DNA of 64,000 nucleotides from an uncultured Lachnospiraceae bacterium (GTDB lineage: Bacteria; Bacillota; Clostridia; Lachnospirales; Lachnospiraceae), in assembly GCA_934352055.1 (NCBI GenBank), contig CAKRJY010000005.1, forward strand, positions 62,001 to 126,000, in the 5' to 3' direction. The stretch's first letter is position 1, and each line of letters starts with the position of its first letter. Below, piece by piece: positions 17,787 to 26,376 of this stretch. The notes beneath the pieces were generated by a model that saw only the letters and a list, made by a program, of their open reading frames with translations, did not search any database and was not told where the DNA came from. Made by a program: the position numbers and the translations under genes.

Positions 17787-19115
17787 TTATGAAACATTCT
17801 GCATTTCCGGGATTTTTGCAACTTCCCAATAAGCCATGAAGGCAGAAATGACCTGGCTGCATAAGACACCGAATAAAAAGGCACGGAAGCCATAAACAGG
17901 AATGCCGATCAGAATGAAGCCAAGGCGGATCAGTGCGCCGGCAATATTGTTACAAAAGGTTTCTTTCACATGACCAAGTCCATTTAAGATGCTGTTCATG
18001 GTTGTGCCGAGAAAAAGAAAAGGACACAGCCAGGAAAGCGTACGGATGTAAATGCCTGCGACTTCATTGTCGAATATTTTTTGCCCAATGAAGGGACTGA
18101 AAAAGTAAAAGAAAAAGGTGCATAGAAAGCCAAGAAGCATACAGAGGAAGAAGCTGACGGTAATGGTATGACGTATGTAATGAAAACGTCTTTCTTCTTT
18201 TGCACGGGAAATGGATGGCAGAAGCATGACGGCTATGGAATTCGATAATACAGTTGGAAAAAAGACCATAGGAAGTGCCATGCCACTGTAGATACCATAA
18301 ATACTAAGAGATTGCGTGTTTGTTAGTCCAAAACGCACCAGACATAAGGGAATCATAATATTCTCGGCACCATGTAATAAGGTCAGAAGCAGCCGCGTTA
18401 CACTTAAAGGACATGCCATGGATAGAAGATCACGTGATATGGCTCTTTTTGAGGGAGAAATGAACGCAAGTTTTTTCTTCTTAGAAAAAACAAGGATGTT
18501 CAGATAATAAAAAGTGGATGCGATTTCACCAAAAAGCAGTCCAAGCATAGCATGAAATTTTGTGAAGGGCAGACCACTGACGGTAAGAATGTGGTAGCAT
18601 GCAATGACACTGCCAATCCGGACAAGCTGCTCAATACATTGTCCGGCGGATGGAATGGCTGATTTTTGCAGACCATAGTAATAACCGTTGATGCAGCCAT
18701 GAAAACATTCAAGCGGAATACAAAGAATGAGCGGGTAAAGTAGTGCAGTGATGGAGGGTTCGCAGAAAATGTTTGCTGCAACCTTTGGCGCAAAAAGAAG
18801 GCATGGGATGCAAAAAAGCGCGCTGAAAGTAAGGGAAAGAAAGATGCCAATATTAAGATAGGCACGTTCTGTTCCACTTTTTGCAGAAATACTTTTTGCA
18901 ACATAGCGAGAAATAGCTGTGTGAAAACCGGAACTGGCAAAAGCAATTCCGATTGCTAAAAGGGGCATTGCCAGCTGGTAAAGACCCAGTTCTTTTGCAC
19001 CGATGGTACGTGAGAGAAATATTTTATAGTAAAAGCCTAAAAGACGACAGAAAAGTCCGGTAATGGTAAGGAGTAAAGCACCGGAACATATGGGATGCGT
19101 GTTTTTTTGCAACAT
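17787..19115 (-). CDS. SpoVB/MurJ-like polysaccharide flippase (MOP superfamily)
   Basis: This 442-residue integral membrane protein has about 12-14 hydrophobic segments and the pattern of the SpoVB/RfbX branch of the MOP superfamily (GLFCRLLGFYYKIFLSRTIG in the first helices). Such proteins flip lipid-linked sugar precursors; SpoVB acts in spore cortex synthesis, others in cell-wall or capsule assembly. Which role applies here cannot be read from the sequence. The ATG complementary to 19113-19115 is preferred because it follows a GGGTGG site; an in-frame TTG four codons earlier overlaps that site. It converges with the EAL gene and diverges from iscS. Confidence 0.85.
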   Translation of the reverse strand: MLQKNTHPICSGALLLTITGLFCRLLGFYYKIFLSRTIGAKELGLYQLAMPLLAIGIAFASSGFHTAISRYVAKSISAKSGTERAYLNIGIFLSLTFSALFCIPCLLFAPKVAANIFCEPSITALLYPLILCIPLECFHGCINGYYYGLQKSAIPSAGQCIEQLVRIGSVIACYHILTVSGLPFTKFHAMLGLLFGEIASTFYYLNILVFSKKKKLAFISPSKRAISRDLLSMACPLSVTRLLLTLLHGAENIMIPLCLVRFGLTNTQSLSIYGIYSGMALPMVFFPTVLSNSIAVMLLPSISRAKEERRFHYIRHTITVSFFLCMLLGFLCTFFFYFFSPFIGQKIFDNEVAGIYIRTLSWLCPFLFLGTTMNSILNGLGHVKETFCNNIAGALIRLGFILIGIPVYGFRAFLFGVLCSQVISAFMAYWEVAKIPEMQNVS

Positions 19116-19160
19116 AGAACCACCCAAAGCGTATTTTTATTAGTATATGTGAAAATCTGG

Positions 19161-19189
19161 TTGACAGAACAGAAGTGGAATGCTAGGAT
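19161..19189 (+). promoter_or_regulatory. Promoter of iscS-iscU-mnmA
   Basis: A perfect TTGACA (19161-19166), a 17-base spacer, and TAGGAT (19184-19189) preceded by TGC, an extended -10. No IscR-like gene is nearby. Confidence 0.8.
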
Positions 19190-19235
19190 AATAATAACCT
19201 AGTAAAATGGTAGGAAATAAAACGAGGTGATAACA

Positions 19236-20420
19236 ATGAAAGAATTTGTATATTTAGACAATGCGGCAACGACAAAGGTCAGACCGGAAGTGGTAGAGGC
19301 GATGCTTCCATACTTCACAGAGATTTATGGTAATGCATCTGCTGTTTATGATTTTGGACAGAAATGTAAGCAGGCAATAGAAGATGCAAGAGAAACGATT
19401 GCTGCGTCTATTGGAACGAAAGCAGCTAATATTTATTTTACAGCAGGCGGCAGCGAATCTGATAACTGGGCTTTAAAAGGCGTTGCTGAAGCATATGGTG
19501 ATAAAGGAAAACATATTATTACGACAAAAATCGAACATCATGCCATTTTGCATACATGTGCATATTTAGAGCAGCATGGGTATGAGGTGACATATCTGGA
19601 TGTGGATGCAGATGGTCTGGTATCGCCGGAAGCGCTAAGACAGGCTATTCGTCCGGATACCATATTGATTTCTGTGATGTTTGCGAATAATGAGATTGGT
19701 ACCATAGAACCAATTGCAGAACTTGGACAAATCGCGCATGAACATGGAATTTTGTTTCACACAGATGCGGTACAGGCTTACACACAGGTTCCGATTGACG
19801 TAGAAAAGATGCACATTGATTTGCTGAGTGCAAGTGGACATAAATTAAATGGTCCAAAGGGAATTGGATTTTTATACATCCGACAGGGCTTAAAATTGAA
19901 ATCGTTTATTCATGGCGGTGCACAGGAAAGAAAACGTCGTGCCGGAACAGAAAATGTACCGGGAATTGTCGGCCTTGGCAAAGCAGTTGAAATTGCCATG
20001 GAAACAATGGAAGAGCGCACGGCAAAGGAAAGTGAACTGCGGGATTATCTCATTGCGAGAATCGAGGAAGAAATTCCATTTGCAAAGTTAAATGGGCATA
20101 GAGAAAAGAGACTGCCGAATAATGTTAATTTCTGTTTCCGGTTTATCGAAGGGGAATCCATGCTGATTATGTTAGACATGGTAGGCATTTGTGGATCTTC
20201 CGGTTCTGCCTGTACATCAGGTTCGCTGGATCCATCCCATGTACTTTTAGCGATTGGTTTGCCACATGAGATTGCACATGGCTCACTGCGTCTGACACTT
20301 GGGGATGAAAATACAAAAGAACAGGTGGACTATGTAGTAGATCATTTAAAAGAAATTGTGGCAAAATTGCGTGCAATGTCACCACTTTATGAAGATTATG
20401 CAAAAAAACATTTATCATAG
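19236..20420 (+). CDS. iscS: Cysteine desulfurase
   Basis: This PLP enzyme removes sulfur from cysteine as a persulfide for Fe-S clusters and tRNA thiolation. The 394 residues show YLDNAATT at the start, the PLP-lysine motif SASGHKLNGPKG (~residue 204) and the mobile catalytic cysteine in GSSGSACTSGS (~residue 325). The start is the ATG at 19236 with AGGTG upstream. Its neighbours iscU and mnmA are its two expected sulfur acceptors, so the operon is a compact sulfur-relay unit. Confidence 0.95.
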   Translation: MKEFVYLDNAATTKVRPEVVEAMLPYFTEIYGNASAVYDFGQKCKQAIEDARETIAASIGTKAANIYFTAGGSESDNWALKGVAEAYGDKGKHIITTKIEHHAILHTCAYLEQHGYEVTYLDVDADGLVSPEALRQAIRPDTILISVMFANNEIGTIEPIAELGQIAHEHGILFHTDAVQAYTQVPIDVEKMHIDLLSASGHKLNGPKGIGFLYIRQGLKLKSFIHGGAQERKRRAGTENVPGIVGLGKAVEIAMETMEERTAKESELRDYLIARIEEEIPFAKLNGHREKRLPNNVNFCFRFIEGESMLIMLDMVGICGSSGSACTSGSLDPSHVLLAIGLPHEIAHGSLRLTLGDENTKEQVDYVVDHLKEIVAKLRAMSPLYEDYAKKHLS

Positions 20421-20443
20421 GTATTTAAAACGGAGGAAAAATT

Positions 20444-20881
20444 ATGTATAGTGAAAAGGTAATGGATCATTTTCAAAATCCAAGAAACGTAGGTGAGATG
20501 GAAAATCCGAGTGGCGTTGGTACGGTAGGAAATGCCAAGTGCGGAGATATCATGAGAATGTATCTGGATATAGATGAGAATGGAATTATAAAAGAGGCAA
20601 AATTCAAGACGTTTGGCTGTGGAGCCGCAGTGGCAACCAGTAGTATGGCAACAGAACTTGTGGCTGGAAAGACAGTGCAGGAGGCACTGGAAGTGACAAA
20701 CAAAGCAGTTATGGAGGCTTTGGACGGACTGCCACCAGTAAAAGTGCACTGCTCACTTTTGGCAGAACAGGCGATACATGCAGCACTCTGGGATTATGCA
20801 CAGAAAAACGGTATCGAGATTGAGGGTCTGAAACCACCAGTCAACGATATCGAAGAACTGGAAGAAGAGGAAGAATATTAA
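20444..20881 (+). CDS. iscU: Fe-S cluster assembly scaffold, IscU/NifU-N family
   Basis: This 145-residue scaffold receives sulfur from the desulfurase and builds Fe-S clusters. The three cluster ligands are visible: NAKCGDIMR (~residue 34), TFGCGAA (~63) and VHCSLLAEQAIH (~105). The C-terminus is acidic (ELEEEEEY). It has a GGAGG site and its TAA stop directly abuts the start of mnmA. Confidence 0.95.
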   Translation: MYSEKVMDHFQNPRNVGEMENPSGVGTVGNAKCGDIMRMYLDIDENGIIKEAKFKTFGCGAAVATSSMATELVAGKTVQEALEVTNKAVMEALDGLPPVKVHCSLLAEQAIHAALWDYAQKNGIEIEGLKPPVNDIEELEEEEEY

Positions 20882-21961
20882 TTGAAACAAAAAGTAGTAG
20901 TGGGAATGTCCGGAGGGGTTGATTCCTCTGTGGCAGCATATCTTTTAAAAGAGCAGGGCTATGATGTGATCGGTGTGACGATGCAGATCTGGCAGGATGA
21001 AGACGAATTTGTACAGGAGGAAAACGGCGGATGCTGCGGGCTGTCAGCAGTAGATGATGCGAGACGTGTCGCTGCCCGTCTGGAAATTCCATATTATGTG
21101 ATGAATTTTAAATCAGAGTTCAAACATAAAGTTATGGATTATTTTGTAGAGGAATATCTGCAGGGGAGAACGCCAAATCCGTGTAATGCCTGCAACCGTT
21201 ATGTCAAATGGGAAGCATTGCTGAATCGGGCATTGTCCATTGGTGCAGATTATATTGCAACCGGTCATTACGCCAGAGTAGAGCAATTACCGAATGGAAG
21301 GTATGCGGTTACAAATTCTGTGACGGCAGAAAAAGACCAGACATATGCACTCTATAATTTGACGCAGGAACAGCTGTCGCATACATTAATGCCGGTTGGC
21401 GCTTACCATAAAGAGGAAATCCGAAAAATTGCGGAAGAGCTTGGTCTTCCGGTGGCGCAAAAAAAAGACAGTCAGGATATCTGTTTTATTCCGGATAATG
21501 ATTATGCATCTTTTATAGATGCGGCAGCACCGGACCGCATACCGGGACCTGGGGATTTTGTTTTGCGTGACGGAACGGTAGTAGGCAGACATGAAGGAAT
21601 TACGCATTATACCATTGGACAGCGACGTGGTTTGGGGGTATCTGTTGGAAAACGCATCTTTGTAAATGAAATTGATGCCAAAAATAACCGTGTTATTTTA
21701 GGCGATGATCAGGATGTATTCACAGATCATTTGGTCGCAGAGCAGATGAACTGCATGGCAGTTCCGGAGTTTTTGGATGGACAGGAATTTATAGCAAAAA
21801 TCCGCTATTCCCACAAGGGAACCAAATGCCGTGTGCATCTGTTAGAAAATGACCAGATACGACTTGACTTTATGGAACCGGTACGTGCAGTAACACCGGG
21901 ACAGGCAGTTGTTTTGTATGATGGTAATTATGTCGCAGGCGGTGGAACAATTATACGATAA
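20882..21961 (+). CDS. mnmA: tRNA-specific 2-thiouridylase
   Basis: MnmA puts sulfur on U34 of Lys, Glu and Gln tRNAs. The 359 residues show the ATP-pyrophosphatase loop GMSGGVDSS at the N-terminus, the first catalytic cysteine in NPCNACNRYVKW (~residue 102), GHYAR, KDQTYAL and the second catalytic cysteine in SQDICFI (~residue 200). The start codon is TTG at 20882, immediately after the iscU stop with no gap. The purine-rich end of iscU (GAAGAGGAAG) would serve as ribosome binding site, so translation is probably coupled to iscU. Confidence 0.95.
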   Translation: MKQKVVVGMSGGVDSSVAAYLLKEQGYDVIGVTMQIWQDEDEFVQEENGGCCGLSAVDDARRVAARLEIPYYVMNFKSEFKHKVMDYFVEEYLQGRTPNPCNACNRYVKWEALLNRALSIGADYIATGHYARVEQLPNGRYAVTNSVTAEKDQTYALYNLTQEQLSHTLMPVGAYHKEEIRKIAEELGLPVAQKKDSQDICFIPDNDYASFIDAAAPDRIPGPGDFVLRDGTVVGRHEGITHYTIGQRRGLGVSVGKRIFVNEIDAKNNRVILGDDQDVFTDHLVAEQMNCMAVPEFLDGQEFIAKIRYSHKGTKCRVHLLENDQIRLDFMEPVRAVTPGQAVVLYDGNYVAGGGTIIR

Positions 21962-21964
21962 AAA

Positions 21965-21990
21965 AGGCGCTCCTTAAGGGGCGTCTTTTT
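21965..21990 (+). terminator. Terminator of the iscS-iscU-mnmA unit
   Basis: A nine-pair stem (21965-21973 with 21978-21986, two wobbles) with loop TTAA runs into a T-stretch, four bases after the mnmA stop. Confidence 0.85.
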
Positions 21991-22036
21991 GGTCTGTGGA
22001 TAAATATGGTAAGGCATACAAACAGTGTAATCTTGT

Positions 22037-22855
22037 TTATAAAAGACTGTGTGGGTGCGGAATACGTTTTTGATAAACCATGTATTCATAAAAACCACAG
22101 TCAGTTAAAAGGGCAGGCAATCGTTCATAACCAAGCGCAATATCATCTGGCTTGTGTGCATCGGCACCAAGTGTGATCAGGGTTCCGCCAAGTTCGCGAT
22201 AACGCTGCAATATTTTCTTGCAGGGATTGGGTTCTGTCATTCCGCAACGAAAGGCACCGGTGTTGATTTCGAGCGCAATATCGTGTGCGATTAAAAACTG
22301 CAGAATGGCATCTACAAGTTCTGCATAGTCCGTATAAGAATCCGGGATCGCATGGGCTGTGTCCTTTGGTCCATAGCGGAATACATAGTCGAGATGACCC
22401 AGAGCATCAAAATCATGAAATGCCAAAAGGTTTTCGTAAACTGCTTCATAATATTCCCGGTAAGCTTCCTGCTTGGAACGCCCTTCAAAATAAGCCGGAT
22501 AATAGGGATCTCTTTTATGTACAACATGGGTAGAACCAATGACATAATCGAAGGCGTGTTGTGCGAGCAGCGTCTGATGCTTTTTTGCTAAGTGTGGTTG
22601 AAGACCGAGTTCTAATCCACACAGGACAAAAAAAGAATCAGCATTTTTTTTTTCAGAAAGTAAATGTATTTGCTCTTCATAGCTTGTGAGATCTAAATCA
22701 AATAGACCGGGTTCTTCTAAATAGTCAAAATCCAGGTGATCTGTAAAGGTGATACCGGCTAACCCCAAATGTCTGGCTTGCTGCATCATATCCACGGGAT
22801 CCGCTTCGCTATCACCAGAAAAATGACAATGCATATGATTATCCCAAAGTTTCAT
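22037..22855 (-). CDS. PHP-domain phosphoesterase, histidinol-phosphatase type
   Basis: This 272-residue PHP protein resembles histidinol-phosphatase HisK/HisJ, which dephosphorylates histidinol phosphate. Metal-binding motifs are the N-terminal NHMHCHFSGDS, FTDHLDFD (~residue 37), GSTHVVHKRDPYYP (~110), ALGHLDYVFRYG (~155) and GADAHKPDD (~228). The start is the ATG complementary to 22853-22855, nine bases after a GGAGGTG site; the open frame extends 37 codons further upstream but without such a site. No other his gene is in the window, so the substrate is by family only. Confidence 0.85.
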   Translation of the reverse strand: MKLWDNHMHCHFSGDSEADPVDMMQQARHLGLAGITFTDHLDFDYLEEPGLFDLDLTSYEEQIHLLSEKKNADSFFVLCGLELGLQPHLAKKHQTLLAQHAFDYVIGSTHVVHKRDPYYPAYFEGRSKQEAYREYYEAVYENLLAFHDFDALGHLDYVFRYGPKDTAHAIPDSYTDYAELVDAILQFLIAHDIALEINTGAFRCGMTEPNPCKKILQRYRELGGTLITLGADAHKPDDIALGYERLPALLTDCGFYEYMVYQKRIPHPHSLL

Positions 22856-22981
22856 TGTAAGGAACACCTCCATTCTTCTCAGTAAATTATAAAAAAATGC
22901 CATGCAAAAAGCAACGCGTCTGGAAAAAATAAACACATTGTCTATTATTAGTGAAAAATTTGTCAAACTTCGCTTTGGGGG

Positions 22982-23010
22982 TTGAAATGTAGGGAGAAAT
23001 TGGTTAAAAT
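22982..23010 (+). promoter_or_regulatory. Promoter of gap
   Basis: TTGAAA (22982-22987) and TAAAAT (23005-23010) are 17 bases apart. A small hairpin GGGAA/TTCCC (23022-23036) lies at the expected 5' end of the transcript. Confidence 0.6.
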
Positions 23011-23073
23011 AATATCAGTTTGGGAATGTTGTTCCCTAGACATAGTATTTTTAAATCTTAGGAGGAATTTAAA

Positions 23074-24075
23074 ATGGCAGTAAGAGTAGCGATTAATGGA
23101 TTCGGCCGTATCGGTCGTCTTGCATTCAGACAGATGTTTGGAGCAGAAGGATATGAAGTAGTTGCAATCAACGACTTGACAAGCCCAAAGATGTTAGCTC
23201 ATTTGTTAAAGTATGATTCATCACAGGGTAAGTACGCTTTGGCTGATACTGTATCTGCTGGAGAAGACTCTATCACAGTTGATGGTAAGGAAATCAAGAT
23301 TTACGCTTTCCCAGATGCAAACAATTGCCCATGGGGAGAATTAAAGGTAGACGTAGTATTAGAGTGTTCTGGTTTCTACACAAGCAAGGAAAAGGCACAG
23401 GCTCATATCAATGCTGGTGCTCGTAAGGTTGTTATTTCTGCACCTGCAGGAAATGATCTTCCTACAATCGTATACAATGTTAACCATACAACATTGACTC
23501 CAGATGACAAGATCATCTCAGCAGCTTCTTGTACAACAAACTGCTTAGCACCAATGGCTAAGGCATTAAACGATGCATTCGGTATCAAGTCTGGTATCAT
23601 GAGCACAATTCACTCATACACAGGTGATCAGATGACACTTGATGGTCCACAGAGAAAGGGTGACCTTAGAAGATCTCGTGCAGCTGCAGTTAATATCGTT
23701 CCTAACTCAACAGGTGCTGCAAAGGCTATCGGTCTTGTAATCCCAGAGTTGAACGGTAAGTTAATCGGATCTGCACAGCGTGTTCCATGCCCAACTGGTT
23801 CTACAACAATCCTTGTTGCAACAGTTGAGAAGTCTTGCACAGTTGATGAAATCAACGCAGCAATGAAGGCAGCAGCTACAGAGTCATTCGGATACAATGA
23901 GGATGAAATCGTTTCTTCTGATATCATCGGAAGCACATATGGTTCTATCTTCGATGCTACACAGACAATGGTTGGAGAAGATAACTTAGTACAGGTTGTT
24001 TCTTGGTATGATAACGAGAACAGCTACACATCTCAGATGGTTCGTACAATCAAGTACTTCTCAGAGTTAGCATAA
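23074..24075 (+). CDS. gap: Glyceraldehyde-3-phosphate dehydrogenase
   Basis: GAPDH oxidises glyceraldehyde 3-phosphate with NAD in glycolysis. The 333 residues show the dinucleotide-binding GFGRIGRLAFR, the catalytic cysteine in SAASCTTNCLAP (~residue 153), the HSYTGDQ segment and the C-terminal SWYDNENSYTSQMV. Codon use is strongly biased (for example AAG, GCA, TAC and AAC are favoured), as expected for a highly expressed gene. It has an ideal AGGAGG site. It leads the glycolytic group gap-pgk-tpiA. Confidence 0.98.
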   Translation: MAVRVAINGFGRIGRLAFRQMFGAEGYEVVAINDLTSPKMLAHLLKYDSSQGKYALADTVSAGEDSITVDGKEIKIYAFPDANNCPWGELKVDVVLECSGFYTSKEKAQAHINAGARKVVISAPAGNDLPTIVYNVNHTTLTPDDKIISAASCTTNCLAPMAKALNDAFGIKSGIMSTIHSYTGDQMTLDGPQRKGDLRRSRAAAVNIVPNSTGAAKAIGLVIPELNGKLIGSAQRVPCPTGSTTILVATVEKSCTVDEINAAMKAAATESFGYNEDEIVSSDIIGSTYGSIFDATQTMVGEDNLVQVVSWYDNENSYTSQMVRTIKYFSELA

Positions 24076-24198
24076 TTTAATTTTGTGCTATTTCATCATC
24101 TTTTGGTGATTGCCACATGACTATGTTTTACACAGTGAAAATGGTGACTGCCTGTGAATGATAGAAATATCCCAAAATTGGTGAGAATAAGCCAACAT

Positions 24199-24231
24199 GG
24201 GGTCCGGTCTTAGGACCGGGCCTCTTTTTTA
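24199..24231 (+). terminator. Terminator-like hairpin between gap and pgk
   Basis: The stem GGTCCGGT (24201-24208) pairs with ACCGGGCC (24215-24222, one wobble) and is followed by TC and six T, 25 bases before the pgk start. It ends gap transcripts or acts as a partial attenuator for pgk-tpiA; no promoter was recognised after it. Confidence 0.8.
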
Positions 24232-24254
24232 TTAAAAGAGTGGAGGATTTAATC

Positions 24255-25451
24255 ATGGGATTAAATAAAAAATCAATCGATGACATCAATGTAAAGGGAC
24301 TTCGTGTTCTTTGCAGATGCGACTTCAATGTGCCTCTTATTGATGGCAAGATTACAGATGAGAACCGTTTGGTGCAGGCACTTCCTACAATCAAAAAATT
24401 GGTTGCAGATGGTGGTAAGGTTATTCTTTGCTCACATCTTGGTAAGCCAAAGGGAGAACCAGTTCCAGAGCTTTCTTTAGCACCGGTTGCTAAGAGACTT
24501 ACAGAGTTGCTTGGACAGGAAGTAAAATTTGCGGCAGATCCAGAAGTTGTTGGACCAAATGCAAAGGCTGCTGTTGAAGCTATGAAAGATGGCGATATCA
24601 TCTTACTTGAGAACACAAGATATCGTGCAGAAGAGACAAAGAACGGAGACGAATTCTCTAAGGATCTTGCATCTCTTTGTGATGTATTTGTAAATGATGC
24701 ATTCGGTACAGCACATAGAGCACATTGTTCTAATGTTGGTGTTACAAAATATGTAGATACTGCTGTAGTTGGATATTTGATGCAGAAAGAAATCGATTTC
24801 CTTGGTAATGCAGTAGAGAATCCAGTACGTCCTTTTGTTGCTATTTTAGGTGGTGCTAAGGTTTCTTCTAAGATTTCTGTTATCGAGAACCTCCTTGACA
24901 AGGTTGATACCTTAATCATCGGTGGTGGTATGGCATATACCTTTATGGCAGCACATGGTGAGCCAGTAGGTAAGTCACTTCTTGAGAAGGATTACATGGA
25001 TTATGCACTTCAGATGGAAGAAAAGGCAAAAGAAAAAGGTGTTAAGCTTCTGATTCCAATTGATACCGTATGTGGTGATGATTTCAAGAACGACTGCAAC
25101 ATCAAAGTTGTTAACCGTGGCGAAATTCCAGACGATATGGAAGGTATGGATATCGGACCTAAGACACGCGAATTGTTTGCAGATGCTGTAAAAGATGCAA
25201 AGACTGTTGTTTGGAACGGACCAATGGGATGTTTCGAAATGCCTAACTTTGCAAAGGGAACAATCGCTATTTGTGAAGCATTAGCACAGGTTGATGGAAC
25301 AACCATCATCGGTGGTGGTGATTCTGCATCAGCAGCAAACAACCTTGGATTTGGTGACAAGATGACACACATTTCTACAGGTGGTGGAGCTTCTTTGGAA
25401 TTCCTTGAGGGTAAGGAACTTCCTGGAGTAGCAGCAGCAAACGATAAATAA
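24255..25451 (+). CDS. pgk: Phosphoglycerate kinase
   Basis: PGK makes ATP from 1,3-bisphosphoglycerate. The 398 residues show RCDFNVPL (~residue 22), HLGKPKG (~60), LLENTRY, FVNDAFGTAHRAH and the C-terminal GGGDSASAANN and STGGGASLEFLEG. The start is the ATG at 24255, eight bases after GGAGG; an earlier GTG overlaps that site. tpiA follows after 17 bases. Confidence 0.98.
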   Translation: MGLNKKSIDDINVKGLRVLCRCDFNVPLIDGKITDENRLVQALPTIKKLVADGGKVILCSHLGKPKGEPVPELSLAPVAKRLTELLGQEVKFAADPEVVGPNAKAAVEAMKDGDIILLENTRYRAEETKNGDEFSKDLASLCDVFVNDAFGTAHRAHCSNVGVTKYVDTAVVGYLMQKEIDFLGNAVENPVRPFVAILGGAKVSSKISVIENLLDKVDTLIIGGGMAYTFMAAHGEPVGKSLLEKDYMDYALQMEEKAKEKGVKLLIPIDTVCGDDFKNDCNIKVVNRGEIPDDMEGMDIGPKTRELFADAVKDAKTVVWNGPMGCFEMPNFAKGTIAICEALAQVDGTTIIGGGDSASAANNLGFGDKMTHISTGGGASLEFLEGKELPGVAAANDK

Positions 25452-25468
25452 GAAAAGGGGTTTTTATA

Positions 25469-26221
25469 ATGGCAAGAACAAAAATTATTGCAGGCAACTG
25501 GAAAATGAACAAGACTCCAAGTGAGACAGTTGCATTGATTAATGAATTAAAACCGTTAGTAGCAAACGAAGATGTAGACGTAGTATTCTGCGTACCAGCA
25601 ATTGATATTATTCCAGCAGTAGAAGCTGCAAAGGGAAGCAATATTCATATTGGTGCAGAAAATATGTATTTTGAAGAGAGCGGTGCTTACACAGGAGAAA
25701 TTGCTCCAAATATGCTTACAGATGCTGGTGTTGAGTACGTTGTACTTGGACATTCTGAGAGAAGAGAATACTTTGCTGAGACAGATGAAACTGTCAACAA
25801 AAAAGTATTAAAGGCATTCGAACATGGTATTACACCAATCATCTGCTGTGGCGAGACTCTGACACAGAGAAAACAGGGCATCTACATTGAGTGGATCCGT
25901 ATGCAGATCAAGATTGCATTACAGAATGTTACTGCAGATCAGGCTAAGAAGGCCGTTATCGCTTACGAGCCAATCTGGGCTATCGGAACAGGTGAGACAG
26001 CAACAAGTGATCAGGCAGAAGAAGTATGTGGCGCAATCAGAGCTTGCGTTGCAGAAGTATATGATGAAGCAACAGCAGAAGCAATCCGTATCCAGTATGG
26101 CGGATCTGTAAATGCTGGTAATGCTGCAGAACTTTTTGCAAAACCTGACATTGATGGTGGCCTTGTTGGTGGTGCTTCTTTGAAGGCAGATTTTGGCAAG
26201 ATCGTTAATTATAACGCATAA
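25469..26221 (+). CDS. tpiA: Triosephosphate isomerase
   Basis: TIM interconverts dihydroxyacetone phosphate and glyceraldehyde 3-phosphate. The 250 residues show the N-terminal AGNWKMNKT with the substrate lysine, the catalytic histidine in GHSERREYF (~residue 96), the catalytic glutamate in AYEPIWAIGTG (~residue 168) and the phosphate-binding YGGSVNAGNA. It is the last gene of the gap-pgk-tpiA group. Confidence 0.98.
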   Translation: MARTKIIAGNWKMNKTPSETVALINELKPLVANEDVDVVFCVPAIDIIPAVEAAKGSNIHIGAENMYFEESGAYTGEIAPNMLTDAGVEYVVLGHSERREYFAETDETVNKKVLKAFEHGITPIICCGETLTQRKQGIYIEWIRMQIKIALQNVTADQAKKAVIAYEPIWAIGTGETATSDQAEEVCGAIRACVAEVYDEATAEAIRIQYGGSVNAGNAAELFAKPDIDGGLVGGASLKADFGKIVNYNA

Positions 26222-26253
26222 TTTCATAGGATTTTGTGAGATAAGAAGTAAAG

Positions 26254-26285
26254 AAGGAGATATCCCTAAGGATGTCTCCTTTTTC
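26254..26285 (+). terminator. Terminator after tpiA
   Basis: GGAGATATCC (26256-26265) pairs with GGATGTCTCC (26270-26279), one wobble, with loop CTAA, followed by a T-rich tail. Confidence 0.88.
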
Positions 26286-26376
26286 TCTTGTGACACTTCT
26301 TTTGATATGCTAAAATAAGCCGTGGTTAAGTGCGCATAAAACAGAAAATGCGTATTTATTACAGGAGGTTTGACAA

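Noticed and set aside
24076..24198. Small RNA or small gene between gap and pgk
   Set aside because: Only a 14-codon frame and a weak six-pair hairpin were found, and no promoter, so nothing can be supported besides the terminator hairpin.
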